Source: Aplectana chamaeleonis
Taxonomy: Eukaryota; Nematoda; Chromadorea; Rhabditida; Cosmocercidae
Reading direction: 5' to 3'
Length of the DNA stretch: 64,000 nucleotides
Assembly (NCBI GenBank): GCA_029168955.1
Contig: JAPDOI010000414.1
Coordinates: forward strand, 372,001-436,000
The notes under the pieces were generated by a model, which worked only from the letters and a program-made list of their open reading frames with translations, was not told the DNA's origin and did not search any database. Below are positions 1-13,049 of the stretch, piece by piece (position 1 is the first letter of the stretch; each line of letters begins with the position of its first letter). Made by a program: the position numbers and the translations under genes.

Positions 1-90
1 AGTGAGAGAGCGTAGGGCAGACGGAGGCCGAGGCGTCGCGCACGCCGCTCGCGCCTCGAGCGATGTGAATTACGACGTTGTATAGATGGT
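1..90 (-). repeat. Dispersed repeat, edge copy
   Basis: Its reverse complement (CTCGAGGCGCGAGCGGCGTG, CCTCCGTCTGCCCTACGCTC) matches 56145-56215, and it probably continues outside the window. Confidence 0.6.
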
Positions 91-499
91 ATAACTTAGT
101 GATCAGTATGGCGAATCATCATAGCACTCGATGAGGTGGGATACACATCGCACGAGTGGGGCAGTTGTTGTGCCCGACTCGTGACGTGCGTCCCGGGTTC
201 AATTCTCGCGTATGGTAATGGTTTTTGCATTCATCTGCGCGTGTTTCATCACTTCATAGGGTCCAATGTTCACATTAACAACTACAATTTGGAGCAGTTG
301 TCGTGCGCGCCGTGATTAGATGAGCGTTAAAGGTTCGTCGCCCATATAGAATTTCGGTTTCTGCCTCCCAGGGTGTGATCCTCGTAGCAAACACGGAAGA
401 AACATATGGCCTTAGCATTCGTTGTCAGGTCTTGTCACGAAACATTTATTGTATTGTTGTGACAACACGAGTGGGTTTACTACCAGCCCTGATATCAAA

Positions 500-960
500 G
501 CTTGGATTGTATAATTGTACACGAACGAAATTTTCGAAAATTTTTGGAAAGATTTTTGAAGTTTTTCTCGTTCGTTCGAAAATTCGTCGAACGATTTTTT
601 TCAAATTTCGTTCGTTCGAACTTTCATCGAACGATTTTTTTCAAATCTCGTTCGTTCGAGAATTTCCCGAGCGAAAATGTTTCAATTTTCGTTCGTTCAG
701 AATCCAATTTTTCCAAATTTTTTCAAAATTCGTTTGTTTGAACTTTCATCGAACGATTTTTTTCAAATCTCGTTCGTTCGAGAACTTCCCGAACAAAAAT
801 GTTTCAATTTTCGTTCGTTCAGAATCCAATTTTTCCAAATTTTTTTCAAAACTCGTTTGTTCGAAATTCTTCGAACAAATTTCGAAAAAAATTCGGAATT
901 TCCAACGAATTTCGAAAAAAAATCGGAATTTCGAACGAATTATCGACCGACTTCCAAGCA
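500..960. repeat. TTCGTTCGAA-type tandem repeat
   Basis: The region consists of runs of TTCGTTCGTTCGAA-like words. A larger unit of about 122 bp (CTTTCATCGAACGATTTTTT at 621 and 743) is made of roughly three 41-bp subunits. It is AT-rich and self-complementary in places. The 214-codon frame through it is low-complexity (F/R/S/N) and not a credible protein. Confidence 0.85.
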
Positions 961-1830
961 AATGGGAATTGAAGTGGATGGTGACTATGCTCGCGAATGA
1001 TCATTTAAACATATTTTGATTGAATATTGTTATTTTTGTTCAATAAAAAGATATTCAAAAAACGTCCCATAATTATGCATCAACCCAATATTTTTTCTCT
1101 TCTGGGAGCATGGTCCATTACTCTTTTGCTTTTTCTCGCTTATTTGAGCGAATTGAGATTTTACGCATGGCAGGGTTGCAATGCACGGCAGTCGGATCAT
1201 AATATAAGCAATAGCGCTGGACCGTGCCTTTGAGCGTTAACAGAAGGCGTACTACAAGTCATTGAGCTATGAGATTCTCAGAATGCAACCTTGATAGTTT
1301 CAGCTATCCGCCTTCAGTTAGGTGGCCACTTCCAATCTCCTCAAAGACGGGACTCTTCTTCAGTGGAATTAATTTCATTGAGCTTATTCACTATTGGTTG
1401 GAAAATGTCGAAAAATGAAGGAATCGACAGTATAGGCCGAGCATTGTATTTTGATTTATGGTTTCGTTTATAATTCGCAAACTTGTTTTTCTTTTTTGTC
1501 TTGTGTGTTGACACCCATGACGACGATGAAGAGCAGAGGGGAAAGGGCGGATCGTCGATGATCTCCAACACTGATTCGAACGGCTTTGATGTTCCTGCCG
1601 CAGATCGTATGCAACTCACCGTGTCCGAGTACAAAAGCTTCACCCTATCGATCAATTCACATCCGAGCTACGCAGAGCAAACCATAATACTTCGTGGGGG
1701 ACTCTGTCTAACTCTTTCTCAAGATCAAAAAACGCGAGGTGAACAGCTTTTCGAATTGAATATTTATCAATGATAATATATTGAAATGCTGCTATCCCAG
1801 AGCCTCATCTTTCAAATATCTATTTCTCCT
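961..1830. other. Unassigned stretch
   Basis: Short frames on both strands only. I see no splice-bounded protein motif and no clear repeat. Confidence 0.5.
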
Positions 1831-1982
1831 TCTGTATAATATGAGACTTCTTCTTACAAATTTATTGGTGAGCTTTCATCGTATTAACGACTTTTTCAAA
1901 CAACAGTGTCTTTTACAATTGTTTAGAATATGATTGAATTGTAAGAGGTAATAGGATATACTTCTAGGTGTAAAAAAGTCGC

Positions 1983-2422
1983 TAAAGGCACAGTACACCC
2001 TCAGACACAAATTTTAAGATTTTCATTTGATTGTGTAGTAGACCCCTCCCACATAACACGAGCCAAACGCGAGAACTCAATTCCTCCATATAAACGAGAT
2101 ATAAGCGAGCACCACAGGCCCGACCCCCTTCGCTCACCACCACAGGCCCGACCCCCTAACAGGTTTTCGAACTCGATAGCGGCTCGATGGATGGATGAAT
2201 TCCAACAATTCGTCGTTCTTCAGTCCGCTATCGGACTGTCTCCCTTTCCTGGTTTTCTCTCACGCAACGATTGCAAAATCTAGGCATCTCTGAAGAGCCA
2301 TAACTCTGTTCATAGGGGGTCTTGGACGATTTCAGAGATACCTTCGTGATCGGTGTGTGACCCTCTCCAAGAGAAGCATAAAATCTGAAGAAAAAAAATT
2401 CTTGGGTGTCCTGTGACTTTAA
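1983..2422. mobile_element. Element with ends TAAAGGCACAGTACACCC, copy 1
   Basis: It begins TAAAGGCACAGTACACCCTC and ends GGGTGTCCTGTGACTTTAA. It is homologous to 27550-28041, sharing GGCCCGACCCCCTTCGCTCA and GATTTTCATTTGATTGTGT. The interior order (CATAACTCTGTTC, GGGGGTCTTGG) resembles the AGGCAGTGTTCACGAT family, so the two are distant relatives. It sits inside a 60-bp inverted repeat (about 1832-1890 and 2420-2476). Confidence 0.78.
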
Positions 2423-2893
2423 TACGATGAAAGCTCACCAATAAATTGGTAAGAAGAAGTCTCATAGTATACAGAAAAACGATAATAAGATAATAAGAGT
2501 CAATCAAAGAACTTTTCGTTTCGTTTCCGACTGTTTAATTCATCCAAACACTTCAGTACAAATGAACTCTGTTTCAGATTCGTTCAAATTCTCGGGAACT
2601 CTGAGGAAGAGCCATCGCATGTATCTATCCTCTGATGAGAGGCTGCCGCTTGGAGCTAATCGTCTTGCCCATTTGAACAATCTTATTCTGAGCCGTGCGA
2701 TGTCCGTGGCGGCGAGTTGAGTTTGTGGATAGTCTATTTTGTATTCATTTTCGTTGGAATCACGTATTGGATTAAGAAATAGTTTGTTTCAGCGTTACGG
2801 CCAGCAGGTGCAAGACGCAGAACTGGAGGACGCGTGGAACGAAGAATGTCAGTGGAATGAGGCTGACCGCATAATGCTTTTTGTGTTAATATC

Positions 2894-3240
2894 CTTAAAG
2901 ACAGTGTTCACGATGATTTTCGTTCAGTATTTTTCCACTCGAATCAATGCGTTGCCCACCAACTGTTTCCAGAATTACGAAGAAACGGCTTGCAACGCAC
3001 TAAAACGTCTCAATTCAGTGACATTATTCTCTGGCCTGGACTAGTTTTCCGATTGGATGAACATATTCACGGTGGTTGTCACCGCTGAAGAATGGTGTTA
3101 ATCGAAAATGGAGAATTTTTTTGGGCAAAACGGTAATAGTTAGGGTCCAAAGGATTAAACAGAGCAACAGAGAGTAGCGGATTCCAAAAGACGGGTCCAC
3201 AAAAGATTTCACTGTTACAGCGAACAGTTCTAGTGAGAGT
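2894..3240. mobile_element. Shorter subfamily of TTAA element
   Basis: It begins TTAAAGACAGTGTTCACGAT and is homologous over its full length to 21583-21927 (GGCCTGGACTAGTTTTCC, GACGGGTCCACAAAAGATTT). The right end is worn. Confidence 0.72.
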
Positions 3241-3683
3241 AAAAAGGTGTGGTGAGAGTAAAGGATTAGGTGCTCTTCTGGTCCTGCAGTCATCATCCGT
3301 CGCTATTCAGTACCTCGTCCGATTCCTTGAACGTCCTCCTATTTTTTTTTAGGAATTTCGATAAACAAAAAAAACAAAGCGTTCTAAGGCTGTTTCGCCC
3401 TTTCATCCCCAGACAGCCGGAGACAGTTGATTTCGCAAGTTTCAGTCCACAGTGGTGAGAGTCAATCTAGGTTGCTAGCTCCACTTGGACAAAAAGTTGA
3501 GAAAAAAAGTGCCAGTGAAATATGGGCTCGTCAGTGCGGAATTGAGACCATTCACATGCGAAGTGAAAGTTTATATGGTTTTTACGGATAAAATCTCATG
3601 AAGCGACGACAAAACAAACTACACGAGCAATTCATTGCAAGCAACTACAGAGTATCGATTGTAAAGCATCTTCCATAGTCCTC

Positions 3684-4110
3684 AGGCATCTTTCATAGTC
3701 CTCATCGCAAGCGCGGCACGCGCGTGACGCGCGGGAGGGGCGGGGGACTATGAAAGTTCTTACCGCGCGGCACGCGCGGTAAGAACTTTCATAGTCCATC
3801 AGCACCGCTATAGCGGCGCCGCCCAAACCGCCGTGGCCGTTTTTCCGTTTCAATCAATAATTGCTTCTCGATTTGAGTCCACTCCAACATAAATATTTCT
3901 GGGACTATCCTGCGCCACCGCATACTCAACTGCAAGCCAGAAATTTCTTTACAAATCCCAGTTGAGGCCCGACTTTTACTCGCACCGCCATGGCGGTGCC
4001 GCTGGAGATTTCATAGTGGCTTCCCGCTTGCCCCGCGCAGCGAAAAGTTTCATAGTCCACCGCTCGTCACGCGCGTGCCGTGCTTGCGGTGCGGACTATG
4101 AAAGATGCCT
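3684..4110. mobile_element. Hairpin MITE AGGCATCTTTCATAGTCC, copy 1
   Basis: Terminal AGGCATCTTTCATAGTCCTC is matched by GGACTATGAAAGATGCCT at the right end. A second, internal hairpin (GGACTATGAAAGTTCTTACC with its complement) sits near the left end. The GC-rich GCGCGGCACGCGCG blocks are self-complementary. It is 427 bp and homologous along its length to 62784-63227. Confidence 0.82.
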
Positions 4111-6860
4111 AAGCCTTCCACACGTCTCTAAGTTGAACGGGTATCGAAGAACTTGGAAGAAAATAATAACCAAATCAGGCACTCTTCTGGATCTCTTGCT
4201 GGAATGTGATTCTCCGCCTATTTTCTGAGCGTTGACCTATCATAGGTGCAGTGAGAAAGATAGGTCGATGGCGAGAGTGTCTGCGGATAATCTTTCTCTG
4301 GCCAGGGGTCTGAGTCAGCACCCAAATAATTATGCGTGCGATGTAAAAATAGCACCTTAACCGGGTACCCAACCTTGAGGTACTTGGATCTCGCTCAGCC
4401 TTTGGAAGCCCCGGCCAATCGCTGAGTGCGGCAGCTCGGTGAGCTGCGTCGGGTGTTGGTGTGCCGGCCGCGTGTCGGTCCATCTACGCTGTTTCTCGTT
4501 ATTACCCGGTTGTTGCTGTGCTATTTCACGAAAAACAATCTGAGAAAGAGCCCATCAAGAGCTCGGCTAAAACTCTCGAAGGTGGAGAATTCTATTCCTT
4601 CAAGCTATCGTAAGGCCAAGTGCATGCTTGCCGGTACGAGCAGCAGCGGAAGTAGATTTCCGTCATAAGGATAGTCCAATCGATACTTATGACTAACACT
4701 ATGGTGCGTCGCTTCTCGCGATATGTTAGGAGTAAAAAAACCCCAAGTTTCTCCAAGTCCCTGCGCGTGCTAGAATTCATCAGCTTTCCATTGTAAAGTC
4801 GATCGATTGGAACTATTTCAGTAAGATTTTGCCAAACATTGTACATATCCATCCTCTGCTTTGAAATGAAATTTATTTCATTTGATCGCGTGCGGATTTT
4901 GTGTTTCTCTCCAAAATATTTCGCAGCCTCTCCCCTCGCTCCGCAAAAGCGGAGCGATCAGGGAAAGTCGGTTCCAAAACAGGGTACACCACACGTGTGA
5001 GCGGAATCCTTAGCAACCATTGTGGGACTTCGAACGAACTAAATATAGTATGAGATCTTCGCTATGAAGTAGAGAGTACATACTGTCGATTTCCTAAGCC
5101 ATCGCCAAATTGTACGGATGCATCACGTTTTCCACTGTATTTGTCAAAGCAGATGTTTGCTCATTTCGTCGCTTCCGTGTTAGACGCGAAGGCGAGAGAT
5201 AGCTTGGAGCGTGGGGGAGACGGAGGAAGCACCGCGCACGCATGCGCGATGAGCAACGGGCATACCGTTTTGACAAAGATATAGCGACCACAACGCATGT
5301 GCCGCAGAATCACGCACTTGTGGAGGCCGGTGCGTGCCCGTCCTTCAAAAACTGAGAACGACGATCAGGGCGATTTAGCTTGAATTCAGCTATATTTCGC
5401 TGTAATTTCTGATTTTCCACATAAGTAGATGTTAGCAGCGGATTGGCCCGGTGTAGACGCAGCGTTTCCGAGAATCATACGTGATCATGATCAATCGCTC
5501 TCACGCTTAGGCAGCGTCCACTCGTCGCGAGGACGCGCACTCTCAGACGCTGATGAGTTCCCGTACAGGCAGCGGGCGTAAGCGCGCGAAAGCGTCTAGC
5601 AGATCGTATCCCTTAGATGAACGTTGATTCTGCGTAAACGCGCACTCCCGCAACGTATAGGCGCCGTCCTTGTCCGGCCGTCCCTAAATAATGGAAGGAC
5701 ACGCAACGCATATCAGTCGGCGGCACCAGACTTCAAACAAAGGGAGATATTTCTATTTGGTTATCAACGAAATCATCATGGTCACCACATATAATGATTT
5801 CTCATAGAAGGTTTAGGCCTCTAAAACTAAGGAGATGACGGAAAAATAAGATCTAACACAAACTCACCTGGCTCATGTTCATTCGTTAGCGAACGGGAGA
5901 TGAGAAAACACAAAAAATGTGAAAAACCATGAAAATCTTTATTCAAACGGTATTATCAAACCAATCAAAGCCGTTTCGCACTTTAACCCCTAGACGGCAA
6001 ACAGTAAAGAATAAACGCTTCTCCCCGTGCTCATCAGTAGGGGAGGAAGAAGCAATTGTTAAAAAAAATCCTCACATTGTGCCCATTTTCTCCAAGAAAG
6101 CGCTTTGCACTGCAAACGCCTATAAAACATCGAGTACGAACATATTTTCAATTTCAAGAATGATTAGTCACTCATCCTCAATTTCGGGGCAAAATTTACC
6201 CGCGTTTATCGCGTGCGTATGCGGACGTATGCTTTGATGCTCCTCCACCCCCCCCCACATACTGTCGCTCTCTCCTCCCTGACTCATACACGCAGAGACA
6301 CAATATCCCTCTGCAATAGATGCAGATTTATACTCTTGCGCAACACATTCGGGGATTTAATGCGCGAGCCATGAGCATTGCATACACCTGTCACAAAAAA
6401 CGGAAGTCCCAATGCGGGATGCGGGTAGGCACGTTCCTAGTCGTCCCTATTGCTATATATGAGAGTCAGACATTGCGTATGTTCGACAGTCATATATAGC
6501 TAGGTGACGTTTGGTGGTGTGGGGTCAGCAGAGAAATGTGCGATAGTTACCTCTTGAACGCTCAATACTGCCCCCTCCCTCTTAACTCTAAAAAATACCG
6601 GTTAGCGCTGAACAGGAGGGTTATATCTTAAATTCAGGGAGATACAGATGTCAGATTTAGAAGCTAGCTATTAGACAACCTTCATCGAGCAGCACCTCTT
6701 TGACATTTTTCATCGATTTTTGTGATAATCAACAAATTGACGGTGGTCCACGCTGTTGTGTATCGACTAAACGTCGGGCTTACATGACAAGACCCTTGAA
6801 CTAAAGAATATACAAATCAACATGTTGCGTTGACCGAAGCGTTTGAGAGGCTTGTGACTG
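4111..6860. other. Unassigned intergenic stretch
   Basis: It has no convincing exon. It contains scattered GC-rich words (5150-5290 resembles the 1-90 repeat family) and a poly-C run at 6250. Frames up to 102 codons lack protein character. Confidence 0.5.
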
Positions 6861-6867
6861 ACCCCCG

Positions 6868-7190
6868 GGTTAAACAGGCCGTTGCGCCAGTTTTAGGCGG
6901 AGCTATGACCCCTCTCCCCTTAATTATAATTTTCAAGACCCCCCTCTCGAGATCAAAAATCGCAGTTTTCTCTGAGCGACAAGTTTGGAAAAGTTTCAAG
7001 CTTGTGGTAATAAAGAAACTCGTTTAACCACACCAAGCGATTTGGAGAAAGAAATATATTTTCGCCGAAAATTATACGAACCACCCAAATCTCAATTTCT
7101 TTTTTCAAAATTTTTACGACCCCCACCCCGTTTCGCCGATCCGCAACAGTACTAAACCCTGCTCGGCAGACTTTGTACCCAGGTCCAGCG
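6868..7190 (+). repeat. Dispersed repeat (GGCCGTTGCGCC family), copy 1
   Basis: It contains GGCCGTTGCGCCAGTTTTAG, runs of GACCCCC, and TTCGCCGATCCGCAACAGTA, in the same order as the reverse complement of 9395-9672. Confidence 0.6.
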
Positions 7191-7259
7191 AGCCGTTGCG
7201 TCAAACCTCGTCTGAGCTACGACTCCTCTAGGGACTCAAGTTCCCACGACCCTTCCCCC

Positions 7260-9390
7260 CCCCCGGCAAAAATTTCTTCACTGTCTTCTGAGACAGAAAA
7301 AAGGAGGAAATTAAAATTTTGCTACTTAAACACACTGTTTGAATCCCTTCGATCACAACAGGTTACGCTAGCCAAAAGACAGTACGCCTACCGTCTATCC
7401 CTGCAGAATCGAATGTGGACGGTGGAAACCAATGACGTGAGCGCAGCGGGCATCCACCGCCCGCTTCGAGTTTAGGTAGCTGAACTCGTCTGCGGCCTCT
7501 GCTTTTCCATGTAGTCGGCTCATATCCGCGGCCGTTCTCCTGCGAGAAGTACAGAACATTCGAGCGCTTCTCTGCGCTGGGACAGCTCACTGCATTCAAA
7601 TGTGGTCCACAACATCGTTCGGCACGAGTTCTTCTGCTTTGTATAAAGGGACGTGAGCTTCGTTATCGTAACGATCGAAGGCAAGGGGGGGTCGCACCAG
7701 ATCTAAAAAAGGGTCAGAAACAGGATTAAGCTCACGCTGTGATGATCGCAGAGGGGGCCGCACCCTTGGGCTAAGGGAACGGAGTGCTCCGCAGCTTTGG
7801 GCACCGGGAAAGGGGGGGGGGGCGCAGTCCACTAACCACCATGCACAGATAATTTGGAAAAAAAACATTGGAAATTATCTTTAAATGCTGAAATAGGAGT
7901 ACTTCATCAACAAAATTACTGAATTTCGACGAATTCTTCATCGATTTGAAGATCACACTGACGATCCACATGCACAAACTCCCAAGCCGGAGAGGAGGGG
8001 CCGCACCTCCCATGATCCGATCACAGCATCATGCTCTACTCTGGTCAGAAAGCCTCTCCACGGTCACCTAGCGTGCAGCGTATGCCGCCTCCTACGTCGT
8101 GCTAGCACTCTGGCAGCCAATGTGCTTCGTAGTGGCGTGACAAATGCTAGTGCTCTTATGAAGCCACTCTTCGCGCCAAAAAAGGTCGTGCGCCGCGAGC
8201 AGCGCCAAAAGTGACCACTCGAAGCTAACCATCACGACGACTGCGGGAAATAACTTGCTCATTCTGCTCTCGTAACGCATATCATCGTGATTTTCACACA
8301 AGTCCGCGTGCTGCCTTACTAGGGACTGATCCCAGCGCAAACTGGAGTTTAACCCAATCAAGACCGCGTGTCCCACTGGTAGGACACTGTTTACGGTGAC
8401 GCACTATTGCACGCAGCGATCCGAACGTGCAGCCACCCGAAATCAGGCGTGGTTGTGAATGGGTAAGAAAATGGTCTCTTAAATGCTGTGGGGACGATGG
8501 AAACAAACAATTAGGAATTTGATCAATTTACTTGATGCACGTGGGTAGATCAAAAATGCAATTTTCAAAATTCGGGATTGGGAGCAATTCAACCCAAAAT
8601 GTGTCAAGAGAGGTAGTTTCGAGCGCAACGCACAGCACTGATACAAGGTTCGTTTGCGGTTTCACAGAAGATTAGTGTAAGAGGCGGTACGAAAAGTATC
8701 ATTTATCTACAGTAAACTACCGTATTCTAGCTAAAAAAAAATAGAATGAACCTTTTATTAGTGCTCATTGCCCCCAACTAACACTCCTGAAACAAGTTTG
8801 GGATGGAAATCTTCGAATTTCTAAAATCCGAAAGAATAAAACTTTTGCCGGTTTTGATCTACCCGGGTGCACCAAAGAATTAACCAACTTCAAATTGTTT
8901 CTTTTCAAATTCCCCACATCATTCAACATACAATTTTTTCAAAGTCTAGTTTGCGCTGGGATTAGTCCCTAATCATCGAACACCCTCGTGTACAAACAGC
9001 CCAAAAACTACTTGAAGCCCATTCTCAAATGAGAGGAGCCATAAAATTATGACTATACCTGTTTTGAGATGAGATCTGTAGATTTCCTAGTCCATAGAGA
9101 AGTTTCGATCGTCCATTTTGACACGAGGCCCTCCCTGGTTGAAGCATCATCACCTGTAAATCAAGAAATTTGCACAATGGAAAACATTCATTGCGTAGTA
9201 CATGACTTTTCAATACGAAAATGTCTATTAATGCATAAGACTGACTCTCCCTTCTCATGTTCACTGGAATTTACCTATCACTACTCAAATCTACTCGTGC
9301 GATGACAGTTCGGCTCGTTCTCTCAAACTTCGAATCGGCTTTCGTTGCTTTCTAAGCCACCGAAGTTGATGTTCGGGCCACAGCTCTTGC
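7260..9390. other. Unassigned stretch
   Basis: Poly-G/poly-C runs at 7257 and 7814, otherwise unremarkable. I see no gene. Confidence 0.5.
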
Positions 9391-9394
9391 TGTC

Positions 9395-9672
9395 CGGGCC
9401 AGTGATGTGCAGGGTAGCGACCCGGCGAACCGAGGGGTCGTGAAAAAATAGAGAAATTTTCGAGGAAAAATGGAAATTTGGGGGTCGGGGCTAGTTAATT
9501 TTTTGAGAAAGAGGTGATTTCTCCAAAGCATGGCTAAATAGAGATTTGATGCATATTTGTCGAGGGGGGGTCGTATGAAAGTTTCAAATTTTTCTAAAAA
9601 AAGAAATGAACAAGAGGGGGTCGTAACTCTACCGAAAACCGGCGCAACGGCTTGCTCAACCCTAGTCCGGGC
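9395..9672 (-). repeat. Dispersed repeat (GCCGTTGCGCC family), copy 2
   Basis: Its minus strand reads AGCCGTTGCGCCGGTTTTCG ... GTTCGCCGGGTCGCTACCCT. A shorter relative may lie at 10905-11100. The 150-codon frame through it is incidental. Confidence 0.6.
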
Positions 9673-9859
9673 TCCTCCAGTTGACCCCAACACCAACAGC
9701 AGTGGCACGGAGATTGAGAGAACAAGCCGTGCTGTCACGCGGCTCCAACTGCTGTTCGGTGCGGCCTGAGGCCGAGAATCGTCGAACACGCGAATTGCAA
9801 TCACAGAAAGTCCCTGTGATTTCTCACTGACAGTAATTCCTGATAATTTGATAATTTCT

Positions 9860-10340
9860 CAAAGCTGCAGTTCTAATTCAGATCTAGTTGAAGCGCATGT
9901 ACATCGCGAAAGCATTTCGCACATACCAAACGTATTCTAGCATTCGGGCTGGTTGCCGGAAAACTCGGTCCTGCCGGGCCTCGGTGAAATCGCAACACGA
10001 GGTTTGACCCACCCCAAACTGCACACCAGACCGGGTTGGCACGGACGTTCGCGAGTGTTACGAAGTTTTTGGGGCGTCGGCGGGCTTGATGATCGCAATG
10101 CGAGGGCTGGAAACCATCTATAAATGGTGTCTCAGCGGGATCTCGGCTGCCCAACCTTCTTGGGTAGGGTTAGCGAGGGAGCGATTTTCAGTGGAATCCA
10201 GCCCTAGTACATCCACCATCGAACGCGCCGATGCCCCAAACCTTGCCCCAGTCCCTTCGTAACACTCGTGTACGTGCATGCGGCCCTAGAGTGTCTTTCT
10301 CTTTCCGAAATCGGGGGGAGTAACTGACTCAAGGTTTGCT
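9860..10340. repeat. Repeat sharing GGTGTCTCRGCGGGRTCTCG with the RTE flank
   Basis: ATGGTGTCTCAGCGGGATCT and ACGCGCCGATGCCCC, AACACTCGTGTACGTGCATG match words flanking the RTE fragments at 35370-35600 and 36440-36550. It is probably a relic of the RTE untranslated region, with two pieces in opposite orientation meeting near 10140. Confidence 0.5.
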
Positions 10341-10344
10341 ATTC

Positions 10345-12920
10345 CACGGGAAGTTGGACTCCAAATAGAGCTTATTTGGCTTATATCAAAACGCCTGAAA
10401 TTGACGCGTTCGAGCATCCTGTGCCAGAACACGCCCCATAAAAGCAATTACAGTCGGCACGTATCGCAATAATATTTCGCGTCCCTTATTGTGAGCTAGC
10501 GCAAACTTGGGCAAGTGTGTTCTAACATATACGCACCGAGTTTGCTCCAATGCCCAACAAGAAGCATGAAGTATCAATGCGATCCGAGCCGACTGTACAT
10601 TGGGTCCTTCGAGCTTTCACTCCCAGAAGAACCCTGCAATTTTTCAGGATTAAGCTAGCAAACTTACTAGGGCCATCACAAACGATTTTGTAAAAAAAAA
10701 AGATGCATAAATCCAAAGTCACAGCTCGGAGCTAGGGCGGGTGACTGACAGGACACGAGCTTTTTTTCATGCCAATTTTTTGCTTCGATGTCAGCAACCC
10801 TACTTTTTATTAGATTTCAGCCCTGAGGTTAGCGGATTTTTCGCGCGAGTGCTGAAGGTTTTTTTTTGTCTTTCAAGACCCAGGCCAGGATTGGACCCAA
10901 CTAGGAGTCAGGGTCCATCAGGCCGTTGTGTTGAACTTCAGGCAGCTACGACACCCTCCCTTTTACGACCGGAATTGTTGGCGATCCCCTTTTCACATAT
11001 TATTGGGTGGAATTTAAAGGAGCTCCACACCATTTTTTTCTAGTTTCGGCTACCAATGTTACGACCCCTTTCAGCGCTCGTTGTGTTGCGACCCAACCTC
11101 GCTCGACCCTGTCCGAGGTTCCATCCACTTGATAAACCAAGCCATTGTTTGCTTAAAATCTGGACGTAGTTTGTTCAAGGAGAGTGGTTTTGGGAATGAA
11201 ACCGCATTAACCTTAGACATTTTGAAACATTTATCAGAATCGTGTCCAGCGGGTCACTAAACATGTGTGATGGAAATCTTCAGAATATCGAATCTCAGAT
11301 GTGTTCCTTCGGTAATTGAAATCCTGGATGGTCTTCAAACTAGCCACAACCCAGCGTCCCGGAATGTATTGTCCCCCAGTTTTATGCCGAACGTTCAGCC
11401 ACATATTCTGTTTGCAACCGCGAAACTAGGCAATCTCCTGCCCTCGGCACACTGTCCCTTCTTTTTTTTAGGCCAAAAAGAGGTGACGAAGCCGTTTTGT
11501 CATATCTTCAAGCTCGGGGCAAATGTCATGCATGTTTATCGCATAAGTGAAAGCGCGTATACACCCTCTCCTCCTTTCATCACAGTTTCTCACCTCGCTT
11601 CGCACACACGCGCAAAGGAACAATGTAAATTTGGTCCCCAAATAGAGTGTATCAACACGCTTGCACCACCGCTCTCTGAGGCCAAGCATACGGTAGCACG
11701 AGATTCTGGGAGCTAAAATCCGCTTACTGTCATACATAACAAAGCAACATGAACTATCCTAAATACGTGTCCGAAATAAGGAATAACGTATTCAATAACA
11801 GAAAAAACCACCCACCTCGCGCAGCGCCACCAAATGCACCCGAGCCCAGCGGAGACAGAGTACACGCACATGACCTAGATGACGAAATCATATGACACAT
11901 GGTGTTTACATCCGCCTGTGCAATTCGCTACGCCGGCAGCATAGTATTTTTTTATGAGCAGCTAGGCAACAACAGCGGGAGTATCACCAGGCTTTTGCTT
12001 CCTACGCCCCGATGTGTGTATCAGAAACCCGGTTTCAAATTTTTCTAGTTGCCCCGGGAATTCCAGAAAAGGGAATTTTCATAGCATTCCGACGAAAAAA
12101 AAAATGCCCAAAAACAATTTTCGGTGGGTGCCGATTACGAAGCTGGGACCAATTTGTCGATTTTCTGAAGGTTTGGGCTGATTTAGCTTGAAGCTTCCCT
12201 TTGTGGGGACTTTTGCTACCCAAATGCGACTTTGGAGTTTTCAGAATGCGACAACAGAATAAGCTTAAAACTTATCCATATGGGCTTTTGGGCCGCCTAA
12301 CACATCTTTATGGTTCATTTACAGCTTTCCTGGGTGTGTTACGGTGGTTAAATATTATGTGGTATTCTGGTCATGGTATCGGATTTGGCTCAAAATTTCT
12401 GCGACGGGGGGGGGGACCACGCACTGAACACGACTCTGAGGATCAAGTGTCCATTTTCGAAATAGTGAGGTAGGTTACGCCAGTTAAAACGCCCAAATCC
12501 TACCGTAACCTACAGCAACCGTCAGAATTATCACAAACGCACTCCAAATTTGTGTTTAACGACGCATAAATAACCCCTAGGAGAAAGTCTAGAGCTGATT
12601 CCAATTTTTTCTTCTGAATTCTTCGATCACATTTCCGCAAAACAATTAGAACGCTCTTTTTATCGAACACCCGTTTGCTTTTCGCCGACTTTTATTTAAA
12701 ATTTTCCGCCGACGCTTATTTTTAGTTTCGCTACATTCCTTGAGTTGGACTGATGTTGGCATTGGCAATTATTTCTCAAATAATTCACGTAAATACTAAA
12801 ATATCAGCCTGTCGCAACACCAATGTGTTCAGAAAATGTGCAAAACACTACATGAAATTTTTTTTAGGGTGCGCTAATAACAGCGGTGAAACCAGCGAAA
12901 TAAAAACACATTAGGTTAAC
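10345..12920. other. Unassigned stretch
   Basis: A 149-codon plus frame at 11267-11716 has no recognisable domain or exon signals. A poly-G run lies at 12406. Nothing else stands out. Confidence 0.5.
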
Positions 12921-13049
12921 TCCTTATTATCATTGCTCTCGAATTACCCCACAAAATCTAACGAGGGATAAATGGAGATCAGGAAAGAATGACAAAGCAA
13001 AAAGAAAAGAATGATTCAGGATGGAAACGTTTCGGCTGATGCTTGCACC

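Noticed and set aside
375..1019. 214-codon plus-strand open frame
   Set aside because: A low-complexity product (F, R, S, N) of the TTCGTTCGAA repeat; overlapping frames are equally open.
9352..9804. 150-codon minus-strand open frame
   Set aside because: It overlaps the GGCCGTTGCGCC dispersed repeat; no protein motif.
11267..11716. 149-codon plus-strand open frame
   Set aside because: No domain, no splice context, and part of it resembles a dispersed repeat found at 6.1, 56.1 and 58.4 kb.
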